Source: Gemmatimonadaceae bacterium (GTDB lineage: Bacteria > Gemmatimonadota > Gemmatimonadetes > Gemmatimonadales > Gemmatimonadaceae). From it: 57,232 bases of DNA. The stretch covers positions 1-57,232 of the forward strand of contig JAIBBJ010000148.1 of NCBI GenBank assembly GCA_019694735.1, written 5' to 3'. The notes beneath the pieces were generated by a model. That model did not search any database and had not been told where the DNA came from. It saw only the letters and a program-made list of their open reading frames with translations. Numbering within the stretch: the stretch's first letter is position 1; the number at the start of each line of letters is the position of its first letter. Shown here in pieces: positions 26,341 to 33,847 of the stretch. The translations under genes and the position numbers were made by a program.

Positions 26341-28204
26341 CGTGATGCCCCTCGTGACCCGTTGGCGCACTCACGCGTACCTCGCGAAACATTCCCACCT
26401 CCATATGGTAGAGCACGTGGCAGTGGAACGCCCAACGGCCGGGTGCATCCGCCGTGACCAGCAACGACACGCGCTCCGCGGGCTTCACGTTGATCGTGTG
26501 GATGCGTGGACTGCGATCGCCCTGTCCGTTCTCGAGTTCCATCCACATCCCGTGGAGGTGCATCGGGTGATTCATCATCGTGTCGTTCACCATCGTGAGG
26601 CGAACGCGCTCGCCGAACGTGAGGTCGATCGGTGCCGCCCGATCGTATGGGACGCCATCGATCGCCCACGTGAAGCGTTCCATATTGCCCGTCAGGTGAA
26701 CCTCGATCTCACGAGTCGGTGCACGAAACTCGGGGTACGGGGCGACCGAGCGCAGCTGCGAGTAGAGCAGGACTCGCCGTCCGTCTTCGCCGAGGCCAAC
26801 CCCCGGTTCTGCGAGTCGACTCTTCGTGCTCACCGGGACCATCGCGTTCCCCACGCCGTGGGTGTCCGGACCGTGCGCGGTCTCGGTCGGCAGCGAACCC
26901 GGCGCACGACGCGACGACGCGAGATCCATCGCGCCCATGTCGTGACCTGCGTGTTCGTCAGTCGCGGCGGTCGATGGCACTCGGCCCGACGGCGCGCTGG
27001 GCGGCGTCTCGTGCCCCATCGACGAGTGATCCATCCCCTCCCCACCCATCGCGGAGTGGTCCATCCCCATATCCGCCATCGTCAGGAGTGGACGCTTCCG
27101 GCGTGGCGGCAAGTTGGCGACCATCCCCGGCTGCGGCGCCAGCGTCGCGGCGGTGAACCCGCTGCGATCCATCGCCTCAGCGTACACGGCGTAGGCGCGA
27201 CCGTCGGGAACCTGCACGATCACATCATAGGTCTCGGCGATGGCGATGCGAAACTCGTCGGTCTCGATCGGCTCCACTGGCTGGCCGCTGACCTGCACGA
27301 CGGTCATCGGCAACCCGGGCACGCGCACGTCGAAGTACGAGCCGGCCGCCGCATTGATGATCCGCAGCAGCACACGCTCCCCCGGCGCGAACTGCGCCAC
27401 CCACGGCGCCTCGGCGACCTGGCCGTTGAGCAAGTAGCAGTAGGTCGCGCCCGTGACGTCGGCGATGTCCGTGGGGTTCATTCGCATCCCGGCCCACATC
27501 CAGCGGTCACCGACGGTGGCACCGAGACCGTCGCGCGCCACGTCGCGGAAAAAGTCGGCGACCGTGCGACGCTGATAGTTGTACGCGTCGGGCTGCTTCT
27601 TGAGCTGAGAGAGCACGCGATACGGGTTCTCGAAGGTCCAGTCGGAGAGTACGAGGACGTGCTCGCGGTCGCAGGCGGGTCCGGAGCGCTCGGCGGGCTC
27701 AATGATCAGGGCCCCGTAATGCCCGAGCTGCTCTTGCAGGCCGGAGTGGCTGTGATACCAATACGTGCCCGCCTGATTCACCGAGAAGCGGTACTCGAAG
27801 GTCTCGCCGGGTCGAATGCCGGGAAAGCTCAGTCCGGGCACCCCATCCATTTCGGGCGGCAAAATGATGCCGTGCCAGTGGATGGACGTGTCCTCCGAGA
27901 GCGTGTTGTGCACGCGGATGACGGCTTGTTCCCCCTCGCGGAATCGGAGGATGGGGCCGGGCAGGGTGCCATTGATCGTGGTCGCGCGCGCGTTACGACC
28001 GTCCAGACGGAGAGTTGTCTCCGCGATCGTCAGATCGTACTCTCGAACGCCATTCGGCGATGGCGGAAGTGGTCCGAGGCCCGCATCGAGATTGGAAGCG
28101 TCCGGCGCCATTGCGAGCAGCCGCGGGGGCAACGCAGAGGCGGCGCCCAGCAGTGTGGTGGCACCGAGAAAGTGTCGGCGGGAAACTGTCATCGGAACGG
28201 TCAC
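26330..28204 (-). CDS. copA: Multicopper oxidase, CopA/PcoA family
   Basis: A 624-residue periplasmic oxidase exported by the Tat system (SRRHFLGATTLLGAAS). Copper sites are visible in order: SIHWHGIILP, TYWYHSHSGLQEQLG, NHPMHLHGMWME and FHCHVLYHMEVGM. A Met/His stretch near residues 375-430 (MGMDHSAMGGEGMDHSSMGH) probably binds extra copper. The start is GTG 28204; ATG 28192 in the same frame would also give a full Tat signal. It is the first gene behind the operator at 28296 and is followed by copB. Confidence 0.93.
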   Translation of the reverse strand: MTVPMTVSRRHFLGATTLLGAASALPPRLLAMAPDASNLDAGLGPLPPSPNGVREYDLTIAETTLRLDGRNARATTINGTLPGPILRFREGEQAVIRVHNTLSEDTSIHWHGIILPPEMDGVPGLSFPGIRPGETFEYRFSVNQAGTYWYHSHSGLQEQLGHYGALIIEPAERSGPACDREHVLVLSDWTFENPYRVLSQLKKQPDAYNYQRRTVADFFRDVARDGLGATVGDRWMWAGMRMNPTDIADVTGATYCYLLNGQVAEAPWVAQFAPGERVLLRIINAAAGSYFDVRVPGLPMTVVQVSGQPVEPIETDEFRIAIAETYDVIVQVPDGRAYAVYAEAMDRSGFTAATLAPQPGMVANLPPRRKRPLLTMADMGMDHSAMGGEGMDHSSMGHETPPSAPSGRVPSTAATDEHAGHDMGAMDLASSRRAPGSLPTETAHGPDTHGVGNAMVPVSTKSRLAEPGVGLGEDGRRVLLYSQLRSVAPYPEFRAPTREIEVHLTGNMERFTWAIDGVPYDRAAPIDLTFGERVRLTMVNDTMMNHPMHLHGMWMELENGQGDRSPRIHTINVKPAERVSLLVTADAPGRWAFHCHVLYHMEVGMFREVRVSAPTGHEGHHDAA

Positions 28205-28295
28205 GGGGAATCGAACATCGCTCGTGGGGTCGGGTGGTGAGCCATCGGCCCTTCGCAGAGCGACGGCACACCGCCGTCTTTAATGTAGCAGCAGT

Positions 28296-28310
28296 TTTAC
28301 GAGCAGTAAA
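28296..28310. promoter_or_regulatory. CopY/BlaI-type operator, divergent region, oxidase side
   Basis: TTTAC-GAGCA-GTAAA, perfect inverted arms, about 92 bases before the multicopper oxidase start. It probably controls the oxidase-copB-ATPase-LOG operon. Confidence 0.75.
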
Positions 28311-28357
28311 GCCGCCTGGGCTGGACATCCGCCGGGACGGGCACTTGCCGCTGGCAC

Positions 28358-28372
28358 ATTACGCAGAGTAAA
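28358..28372. promoter_or_regulatory. CopY/BlaI-type operator, divergent region, regulator side
   Basis: ATTAC-GCAGA-GTAAA, the same motif with one mismatch in the left arm, 50 bases before the gene at 28422. This unit contains the regulator itself, so the site suggests autoregulation. Confidence 0.65.
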
Positions 28373-28421
28373 CTCCCTGCGGTACTGTTCGTTCCCACCG
28401 TCGCCCCCAACCCCGCGTCCA

Positions 28422-28937
28422 ATGCCCCTCGCCCTACGTCGTCTCGCAATTGTCGCCGCATTGTCTTTTGCGGTGACCGGTCGCGCCGCAGCGCAGGACC
28501 ACTCCGGCCACGCGGGCCACGCCCCGTCTTCCGACGCGCAGGCTGCGGTTGTCCAGACCATCAGGGCGCTCTTCGCCGCCGCGGAACGCGGCGACTTGGC
28601 GGCGCTCGACTCCATCTACGCCGGCGACAGTCTGCTGGTCATCGAAGGGGCCGGCATCAATCGTGGCTGGGCCGACTATCGTGACAATCATCTCGCGCCT
28701 GAGCTCAAGGAGTTCAGCAACTTTCGATACCGGCCATTCGAGATCGAGGCTCGCGTGTCCGGCGATCTAGCGTGGGCGACGTTTCGGTACGCATTGACTG
28801 CGGACCTGCCGAACGGCAAGGCAGATGTTGTAGGCCGCGGTACGGCAGTTCTCGAGCGGCGCGGAGCCCGATGGATCGTTCGGCTGACCCAGACTGCGAG
28901 CCGACCACGCCGCCCCAGCGATCCACCGATGCCGTGA
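28422..28937 (+). CDS. Secreted DUF4440/SnoaL-like protein
   Basis: A 171-residue protein with a signal peptide (LAIVAALSFAVTGRAAAQ) and a short HSGHAGH stretch that could bind metal. The NTF2-like body reads AVVQTIRALFAAAERGDLAA, then LVIEGAGINRGWADYRDN, LAWATFRYAL and GTAVLERRGARWIVRLTQT, as in DUF4440 proteins. It leads the unit with the BlaI/CopY-type regulator, 47 bases upstream of it. Its role in copper handling is unknown. Confidence 0.75.
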   Translation: MPLALRRLAIVAALSFAVTGRAAAQDHSGHAGHAPSSDAQAAVVQTIRALFAAAERGDLAALDSIYAGDSLLVIEGAGINRGWADYRDNHLAPELKEFSNFRYRPFEIEARVSGDLAWATFRYALTADLPNGKADVVGRGTAVLERRGARWIVRLTQTASRPRRPSDPPMP

Positions 28938-28983
28938 GCATTGGCCGCTGCCCTGAGCACCTCAATCCCGGTATGTTCAAGGT

Positions 28984-29448
28984 ATGACTCCACGAAAGCG
29001 CCGTATTCATTCTCCGAAGACACCCCGCCTCCCCGAGACGATGAAGTTCTCCGGCAGTGGCGTGGGAACCGTGCTTGGTGAGCTTGAGTCTCGGTTGATG
29101 CGCCTGTGCTGGGACTCGGGGCGTCCGCTGAGCGCGCGCGAGATTCACGAGCGTCTGCGCGACGAGCATCCCGTTTCACCCTTGACGAGCACTACGGTGC
29201 TCAATCGGCTGGTTGCGAAAGGGTATCTCTCGCGTGCCCGGGTGGACGGGCTGCTGCATTTCAGTCCGCGTGTCGACGAGTCGTCCTTCGTCACGCAGGC
29301 CTCGCGTCGCGCGGTCGAAGGCCTTCTCTCGCTCGGCGCGGAGGCTGTCACTGCCTCGATCGTGGATGTGCTCGCCGAGCGTGACCCCGAACAACTCGAG
29401 GAGTTGGGACGGCTGATCCGCCGGAGACTGCGCGAGCAGGGTGGCTGA
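28984..29448 (+). CDS. BlaI/MecI/CopY family repressor
   Basis: A 154-residue winged-helix regulator: LGELESRLMRLCWDSGRPLS, then AREIHERLRDEHP, STTVLNRLVAKGYLSR and FSPRVDESSF, followed by a helical dimerisation region. CopY-type CxCxxxxCxC metal ligands are absent, so it is more BlaI-like and may be released by proteolysis through the partner at 29441, whose start it overlaps by 8 bases. Its likely targets are the TTTAC-N5-GTAAA sites around the copper genes. Confidence 0.88.
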   Translation: MTPRKRRIHSPKTPRLPETMKFSGSGVGTVLGELESRLMRLCWDSGRPLSAREIHERLRDEHPVSPLTSTTVLNRLVAKGYLSRARVDGLLHFSPRVDESSFVTQASRRAVEGLLSLGAEAVTASIVDVLAERDPEQLEELGRLIRRRLREQGG

Positions 29449-30496
29449 AAACGTGGCGGCGCGCAGTGTCGGTGTCCGGCCACCAGTCATCCGCCGCGAA
29501 GAGAGAAGGCGTCGGCTCCTGCTCCTTGCCATCGCCGGGCTGTTGCTGCTCGGCATCACGCCGGTCGTCGGGCATCACGTGCTCGGTGCCGTGCCGTGGC
29601 TGTCCGCCGAGCAGCATCACTTGGCGATGCTGTGCCTCGTCGCCTTGCATCAGTTGCTCGAACCGGTCCACGATGTCGCGCACTGGGTGCTCTACGCGGG
29701 CGTCGGCTTCGCCTTCTTGGAACGGGGACGCGTGCTGTGGAGACATTGGGGCGTCATGCGCCGTCTGCCGAAGGCACGAGTCGGGGCGGACACCGCTGTT
29801 GGCCGCGCGGCGATGGCGGCCGGGCTGAACACGGAGCAGGTGCGAACGGTGCGCGGCTTGCCCACGCCGGCGTTCACAAGTGGGTGGGTGACACCGCAGG
29901 TCATCATCGCGGCGGATCTGCCCGCACGCCTTTCGCTTGACGAACTCACCGCCGTACTCGCACACGAGGCCGCCCACCTGCGGCGGCGCGATCCGCTGCG
30001 ACTCTTTGCACTGCGGACCCTTGCGTCGCTCTTGTTCTGGCTACCCGTACTCCGGCGAGTGGCGACGGACCTGGAAGACGAAGTAGAGATCACCGCAGAC
30101 GATGAGGTGTCGCCTCGATTGGCGCTCCCATTGGCTTCCGCCGTGCTCAAGCTCGGCAGCAACGCGCCTGCGGTCGAAGCGGGCGTGGGTTTCCAGCGAG
30201 CGGACTTGCTGCCGCGGCGCATCCGTCGGCTCGCCGGCGAGGATGTCGCAGCCGTCTCGCACACGTCGACCGGCTCGTTGCTCTCGGCGACAGTCGCGTT
30301 GCTGTTCGCCTGGAGTTCCGGCGTGATGGTACTGCATCCACTGAGCGATCCCGGCCTGCACGCCGAACACGGCCCGGCGCACTGCGACCATCCGGGAGAG
30401 AATCCGCTCACGCATCTGTTCTGCAGGGGGTGGGTGGTCCTTAGCGCCGAGGGCACGGGGTGTCCTCACGAGATCAGTCGCCGCACAAGCCGCTAG
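29441..30496 (+). CDS. M56 (BlaR1-like) membrane metalloprotease
   Basis: A 351-residue protein with several membrane segments (LLLLAIAGLLLLGITPVVGHHVL; LHQLLEPVHDVAHWVLYAGVG; SLLSATVALLFAWSSGVMVL) and the zinc-protease motif HEAAH in LAHEAAHLRRRDPL. A Glu in DLEDEVEITAD may complete the site. BlaR1 proteases cut BlaI repressors. The penicillin-binding sensor domain is missing; instead a short His/Cys tail follows the last helix (HAEHGPAHCDH ... LFCRGW), which could sense periplasmic copper. The GTG start overlaps the repressor gene. Confidence 0.85.
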   Translation: MAENVAARSVGVRPPVIRREERRRRLLLLAIAGLLLLGITPVVGHHVLGAVPWLSAEQHHLAMLCLVALHQLLEPVHDVAHWVLYAGVGFAFLERGRVLWRHWGVMRRLPKARVGADTAVGRAAMAAGLNTEQVRTVRGLPTPAFTSGWVTPQVIIAADLPARLSLDELTAVLAHEAAHLRRRDPLRLFALRTLASLLFWLPVLRRVATDLEDEVEITADDEVSPRLALPLASAVLKLGSNAPAVEAGVGFQRADLLPRRIRRLAGEDVAAVSHTSTGSLLSATVALLFAWSSGVMVLHPLSDPGLHAEHGPAHCDHPGENPLTHLFCRGWVVLSAEGTGCPHEISRRTSR

Positions 30497-30553
30497 TTCC
30501 GGGAGGATGGAACAACGCCCGCCCTTGCGCAGCGCGGGCCTGATCTCGTATGC

Positions 30554-30568
30554 TTTACACAGCGTAAA
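30554..30568. promoter_or_regulatory. CopY/BlaI-type operator before copCD
   Basis: TTTAC-ACAGC-GTAAA, perfect inverted arms, 25 bases before the copC start, and overlapping a TATGCT sequence (30549-30554) that could serve as a -10 box. Confidence 0.75.
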
Positions 30569-30593
30569 CGACTCACTTTCTCCCGCCCCCGCA

Positions 30594-30998
30594 ATGAACC
30601 TCCGCACACCTTTCGTGGTCCTTGGCGCCGCGCTTGTACTCGTCGCGCCGCTCAGCGCTGCCAGCGCACATCCGCGACTTCTCAAGTCAACCCCGGCAGC
30701 GGACGGCCGGACGAACTCGCCACCGCAGCAGGTGACGCTGAGCTTTAATGAAGCGCTTGACCTCGCGCTCACCCGCGTCTCCTTGCATCACGGCGAGATG
30801 GCAGTGCGACTGGACTCACTCAGACTCGTCGCCGGCGACGACAAGTCCGTCACTGCCACCATCGTCGGTACCCTCGCGCCCGGTCGCTACACCGTGCGGT
30901 GGCAAGTCACGGGTGACGACGGACATCCGGTGCGCGGAGCGTTCAGTTTCGAAGTGCTTGCGGCGGCTCCTGGTGCAAGCCGTCCCGAGCGCCGCTAA
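30594..30998 (+). CDS. copC: Copper resistance protein CopC
   Basis: A 134-residue periplasmic copper-binding protein. The signal peptide ends ...LSAASA, exposing HPRLLKSTPAADG with the N-terminal His that CopC uses as a copper ligand. TLSFNEALDL, LHHGEM and VTGDDGHPVRGAFSFEV complete the fold and supply further His and Asp ligands. I chose ATG 30594 to place the signal peptide; longer readings have none. copD follows after 9 bases. Confidence 0.92.
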   Translation: MNLRTPFVVLGAALVLVAPLSAASAHPRLLKSTPAADGRTNSPPQQVTLSFNEALDLALTRVSLHHGEMAVRLDSLRLVAGDDKSVTATIVGTLAPGRYTVRWQVTGDDGHPVRGAFSFEVLAAAPGASRPERR

Positions 30999-31007
30999 GG
31001 CGGTCGG

Positions 31008-31955
31008 ATGCCAGTCGCTTCCGAGTTCGGCGTCGAGTCGCTCGCGTATGTCGGCATTCGCGCGGTGCTCTCGCTCTGTAGCGTTCTGCTGCTCGGGGCG
31101 CTCGCATTGCGGTTCGTCGTGCTGCGGCGGTACGCGGGGCCTGATGCCGATGTACTTCGCGCAGCATCGGATGTTCAGCTTGCGCGATGGATCGACGGAT
31201 TGGGAGTCGTGGCGGTCGTCGCCACATTCGCGCGACTCGGCGCGCAGCACGCCGCCGTGTTCGGTGCGGACGTCAAGCCGTCCGCGGAGTCGCTTTCGAC
31301 GCTCCTTTTCCGCGCCGGTTGGGGGCGGAGCTGGTGGGTCGCGATCGCGAGCGCCGCAACCGTCACTTGGCTGGCACCACGTCTTCGAAGTGCCACTCCG
31401 AGTCATTGGGCGGCTGCCTCGGCTGCAGTCCTTGTCTTCGCCGCCACTCAACCTTGGTCCGGTCACCCCGCTGCCGCCGCGATGCCGTTGCTGGCGATCG
31501 CCGCGCAGCTCGTTCACATCATTGGCGCCGGCGGGTGGATCGGGAGCCTCGCCCTGCTCACTTTCGTCTCTGTTCCGGCCGCCATTCGCATCGGTTCCGA
31601 CGGAGGAGGCGATCCTGACTTACGCGTCGCAGCACTACTGCGCGCCTTCAGCCCCACCGCGCTGTTGTTCGCGGCCTTTCTCGGCGTCACCGGACTCGCC
31701 ACCGCCTGGGTCAATCTCGGAGGCGTCGCGGCTCTCTGGCAGAGCCCTTACGGGCGTACGCTGCTCGTCAAGCTGTCGTTGCTGGCGATCGTGGCGGGAA
31801 CGGGCTTGTACAACTGGCGGCGCGTGTTGCCTTCGCTCGGAGCGCCGTCAGGCAGCGCCGCTCTGCGTCGATCGTCGCTCGTCGAGCTTGGCGCGGGGTT
31901 GCTCGTTCTACTCGTAAGCTCGATGTTGGTCGCCACGCCGATGCCGAGTGAATAG
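31008..31955 (+). CDS. copD: Copper resistance membrane protein CopD
   Basis: A 315-residue inner-membrane protein with about eight hydrophobic segments, of the CopD/PcoD domain family: GWGRSWWVAIASAATVTWLA, ATQPWSGHPAAAAMPLLAIA, LVHIIGAGGWIGSLALLT, LAFSPTALLFAAFLGVTGL-type segments, and LLVKLSLLAIVAGTGLYNWRRV. The conserved histidines of SGHPA and LVHIIGAG are likely metal ligands. It pairs with CopC for copper import or transfer. The stop lies 17 bases before attC site 3. Confidence 0.9.
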   Translation: MPVASEFGVESLAYVGIRAVLSLCSVLLLGALALRFVVLRRYAGPDADVLRAASDVQLARWIDGLGVVAVVATFARLGAQHAAVFGADVKPSAESLSTLLFRAGWGRSWWVAIASAATVTWLAPRLRSATPSHWAAASAAVLVFAATQPWSGHPAAAAMPLLAIAAQLVHIIGAGGWIGSLALLTFVSVPAAIRIGSDGGGDPDLRVAALLRAFSPTALLFAAFLGVTGLATAWVNLGGVAALWQSPYGRTLLVKLSLLAIVAGTGLYNWRRVLPSLGAPSGSAALRRSSLVELGAGLLVLLVSSMLVATPMPSE

Positions 31956-31972
31956 CGCCTCGGAAGGGGACG

Positions 31973-32067
31973 GCATAACGAAGCTTGCTGCTGTCAGCCA
32001 CGCTATTGTAGCGACCGCTACGCGGTCGCATCTTATGGAGTGTCTGCAGCAGAAGCAAACGTTATGC
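31973..32067 (+). other. Integron attC-like recombination site, site 3
   Basis: R'' is GCATAAC (31973-31979) and R' is GTTATGC (32061-32067), exact complements, 95 bases apart end to end as in site 2. The arms are GCTTGCTGC and GCAGCAGAAGC. The inner stem GCGACCGC-TAC-GCGGTCGC is perfect and differs from that of site 2 by paired changes, which supports a selected folded form. Confidence 0.85.
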
Positions 32068-32086
32068 CTACGAACGAGGTTACGAG

Positions 32087-32368
32087 ATGTCCCCATTGCT
32101 AGGGTTGCTGTTCATTCTCGTCGCCGCGACGGCATCCGTCGCCCTCCTGTTCTGGCTCGAGCGCAAGCTGCGCCAACCTGGGCTGGCGTTCCTCCTCTTC
32201 GCCATCGCCCTGCTGGCCGCGTCCGCGTTCGGGTTCCGCGCCGGCCAGCGCTTGATCCCAGCGCTCTTCTGCTTCCAAGCGGTTGGCTTTCTCTTCTCCG
32301 CCCGCTGGCGTCGTCACCAAGCCCGTGCCGCGAGTCTCGGTGCCGTGAACAGCCGGGGAGATAGGTAA
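32087..32368 (+). CDS. Small membrane protein behind attC site 3, 3' end altered by the IS
   Basis: A 93-residue protein with three hydrophobic segments (LLGLLFILVAATASVALLFW; AFLLFAIALLAASAFGF; LIPALFCFQAVGFLFSARW). It starts 19 bases after the attC site, as cassette genes do. The last codons and the TAA belong to the end of the inserted IS481-type element, so the native C terminus is unknown. I recognise no family. Confidence 0.6.
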   Translation: MSPLLGLLFILVAATASVALLFWLERKLRQPGLAFLLFAIALLAASAFGFRAGQRLIPALFCFQAVGFLFSARWRRHQARAASLGAVNSRGDR

Positions 32369-33641
32369 CACTTCAAACCGGGGACATGGGTAACACTTGG
32401 TGAGGGTGCCCGGTCATTCCCGGATGATGTAGTTCCGTTCGTCCATCTTCGCCAGCAGGATCTCGCCGAGGTAGATCGACCACACGCCGTCGGCCTCTTC
32501 GGTGAAGCCGAGGTGATAGCCGCGGAGCGCGTTCGCGATGAAGATCACCTTGGTGTTGAAGCGGAAGGTCCCCACCGTCGTGACGCGCTTCACGATGTAG
32601 TGCCCGGGGTTCTCGAGCGCCGGCAGCCGTGACGGGTACTCGCGCGGCGAGGCGTCGTACTGCGAGCCTGGCGGCTTCCCGCCGTGATGCGTGTGCGGCC
32701 ACTCTTCATTGTACTCCGCGCGGAACGCGTCGAAGGCGCGCTGCTGCGACCGCATCGTCGCGCGCGGTGGCCGAATGGCTTCGCGCTTCAAGGTGCGATG
32801 CATCCGCTCGTGCGCCCCGTTCTCTTGCGGCGACGCGGGCCGGATGCGCTGGTGCTGGATCCCGAGGCGCATCCACCACACGTTCAGGTGCGAGAGCCCG
32901 CAGATCGAGCGCGTCACGAACGGCGCCCCGTTATCGGTGCGAATCGCGCGCGGCAGCCCGTACTCCCGGAACGTGCGCTCGAAGATCGGCCGGGCGTCCT
33001 TCCCCTTCACGGACTTGAGGCCGTGGCACGTCAGCAGGAAGCGCGTGTGCTGGTCCGCGATCGTGAGCGGATAGCAGTACACGTGGTCCTGCGTGCGGAA
33101 CTGCCCCTTGAAGTCGGCGGTCCACAGATCGTTCGGAACCGCGGTGACCGGATCGACCACGCCAGGATGCGTGCGCGGCGATCGCTTGCGCCGCGGCTGC
33201 ACCAGGCCCTCGCGCTTCAGGATCGCGCCCGCGGTGCTCACGGCCGGCCAGTCGCGGATCGCCCGGTGCCGCGGCGCGAGCCAGTCGAGCAGCATCGCCG
33301 GGCCCCAGTTGGGATGCTTCCGCTTCGCGTCGATAAGCAGCGCCGCGATATGGTCCGGCGTCCGGTTCGGGCTCGTGTGCGGCCGCCGGCTCTGCGGCTG
33401 CAGGCCCGCCAGGCCGAGCTCGTCGACGCGCCGCACGAGCGCGTAGCCCGTCTTCCGGCTGATCTCGTACCGCTCGGCCAGCTCCGTCATCGTGTACAGC
33501 CCGCGCCGGTACTCGCGCACGAACTCCTTCCGCTGGTCCATAGGTCTCGTCTCCCGCCACGGCATCGCAACCTCCCCGGTTACGTGCCACGTTAGCAGTG
33601 TTACCTATGTCCCCGGTTTCGAGTGTTACCTATGTCCCCGG
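32353..33641 (-). mobile_element. IS481-family insertion sequence with doubled ends
   Basis: The left end carries CCGGGGA.ATGGGTAACACTT-type sequence twice, at 32353-32373 and 32378-32398. The right end carries its inverted form twice, at 33597-33616 and 33622-33641, with the same 25-base offset. Between them lies one transposase gene on the minus strand. The element is 1239 bases by inner ends and 1289 by outer ends. I see no convincing target duplication. It interrupts the cassette gene at its left and a beta-propeller-like gene at its right. Confidence 0.85.
32414..33565 (-). CDS. IS481-family DDE transposase
   Basis: A 383-residue transposase. A helix-turn-helix part comes first (FVREYRRGLYTMTELAERYE, then ISRKTGYALVRRVDELG). 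The DDE core has Asp in WTADFKGQF, Asp in RTDNGAPF and Glu in ASPQENGAHERMHRTLKRE. The C terminus (MDERNYIIRE) is shared with the relic at 10038-10294. The start may be the inner ATG (MDQRKEFVREY, about 33541) instead of 33565. It appears intact. Confidence 0.93.
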   Translation of the reverse strand: MPWRETRPMDQRKEFVREYRRGLYTMTELAERYEISRKTGYALVRRVDELGLAGLQPQSRRPHTSPNRTPDHIAALLIDAKRKHPNWGPAMLLDWLAPRHRAIRDWPAVSTAGAILKREGLVQPRRKRSPRTHPGVVDPVTAVPNDLWTADFKGQFRTQDHVYCYPLTIADQHTRFLLTCHGLKSVKGKDARPIFERTFREYGLPRAIRTDNGAPFVTRSICGLSHLNVWWMRLGIQHQRIRPASPQENGAHERMHRTLKREAIRPPRATMRSQQRAFDAFRAEYNEEWPHTHHGGKPPGSQYDASPREYPSRLPALENPGHYIVKRVTTVGTFRFNTKVIFIANALRGYHLGFTEEADGVWSIYLGEILLAKMDERNYIIRE

Positions 33642-33644
33642 TTT

Positions 33645-33841
33645 GTACCCGGCGTCGGCCTACCGGGTATGGTTCGCGTCTGTACGTGGTGGACCTGGAC
33701 CCGGCCACCGGACTGCTGTCGCTGGATTCCCGGTTTCGCACACCGGGTGATGCCAAGCCGGGCGTGGCGATGCGCGGCCAGCGCTGGCCGCACGGGTACG
33801 CGGGGACGGCGGTGCCGCACGGGACGGTGTTCTCGCGCTGA
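33645..33841 (+). pseudogene. C-terminal end of a beta-propeller-like protein, cut by the IS
   Basis: The frame entering from the IS end reads GYGSRLYVVDLDPATGLLSL, then DSRFRTPGDAKPG, RWPHGYAGTAVPHGTVFSR and stop. LYVVDLD...RFRTPG is a blade of a YVTN- or selenium-binding-like propeller, and WPHG..G.A.PHG resembles the last strand of such proteins. The 5' part is missing, most likely removed with the IS insertion or a linked deletion. Confidence 0.5.
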
Positions 33842-33847
33842 AGCGCG

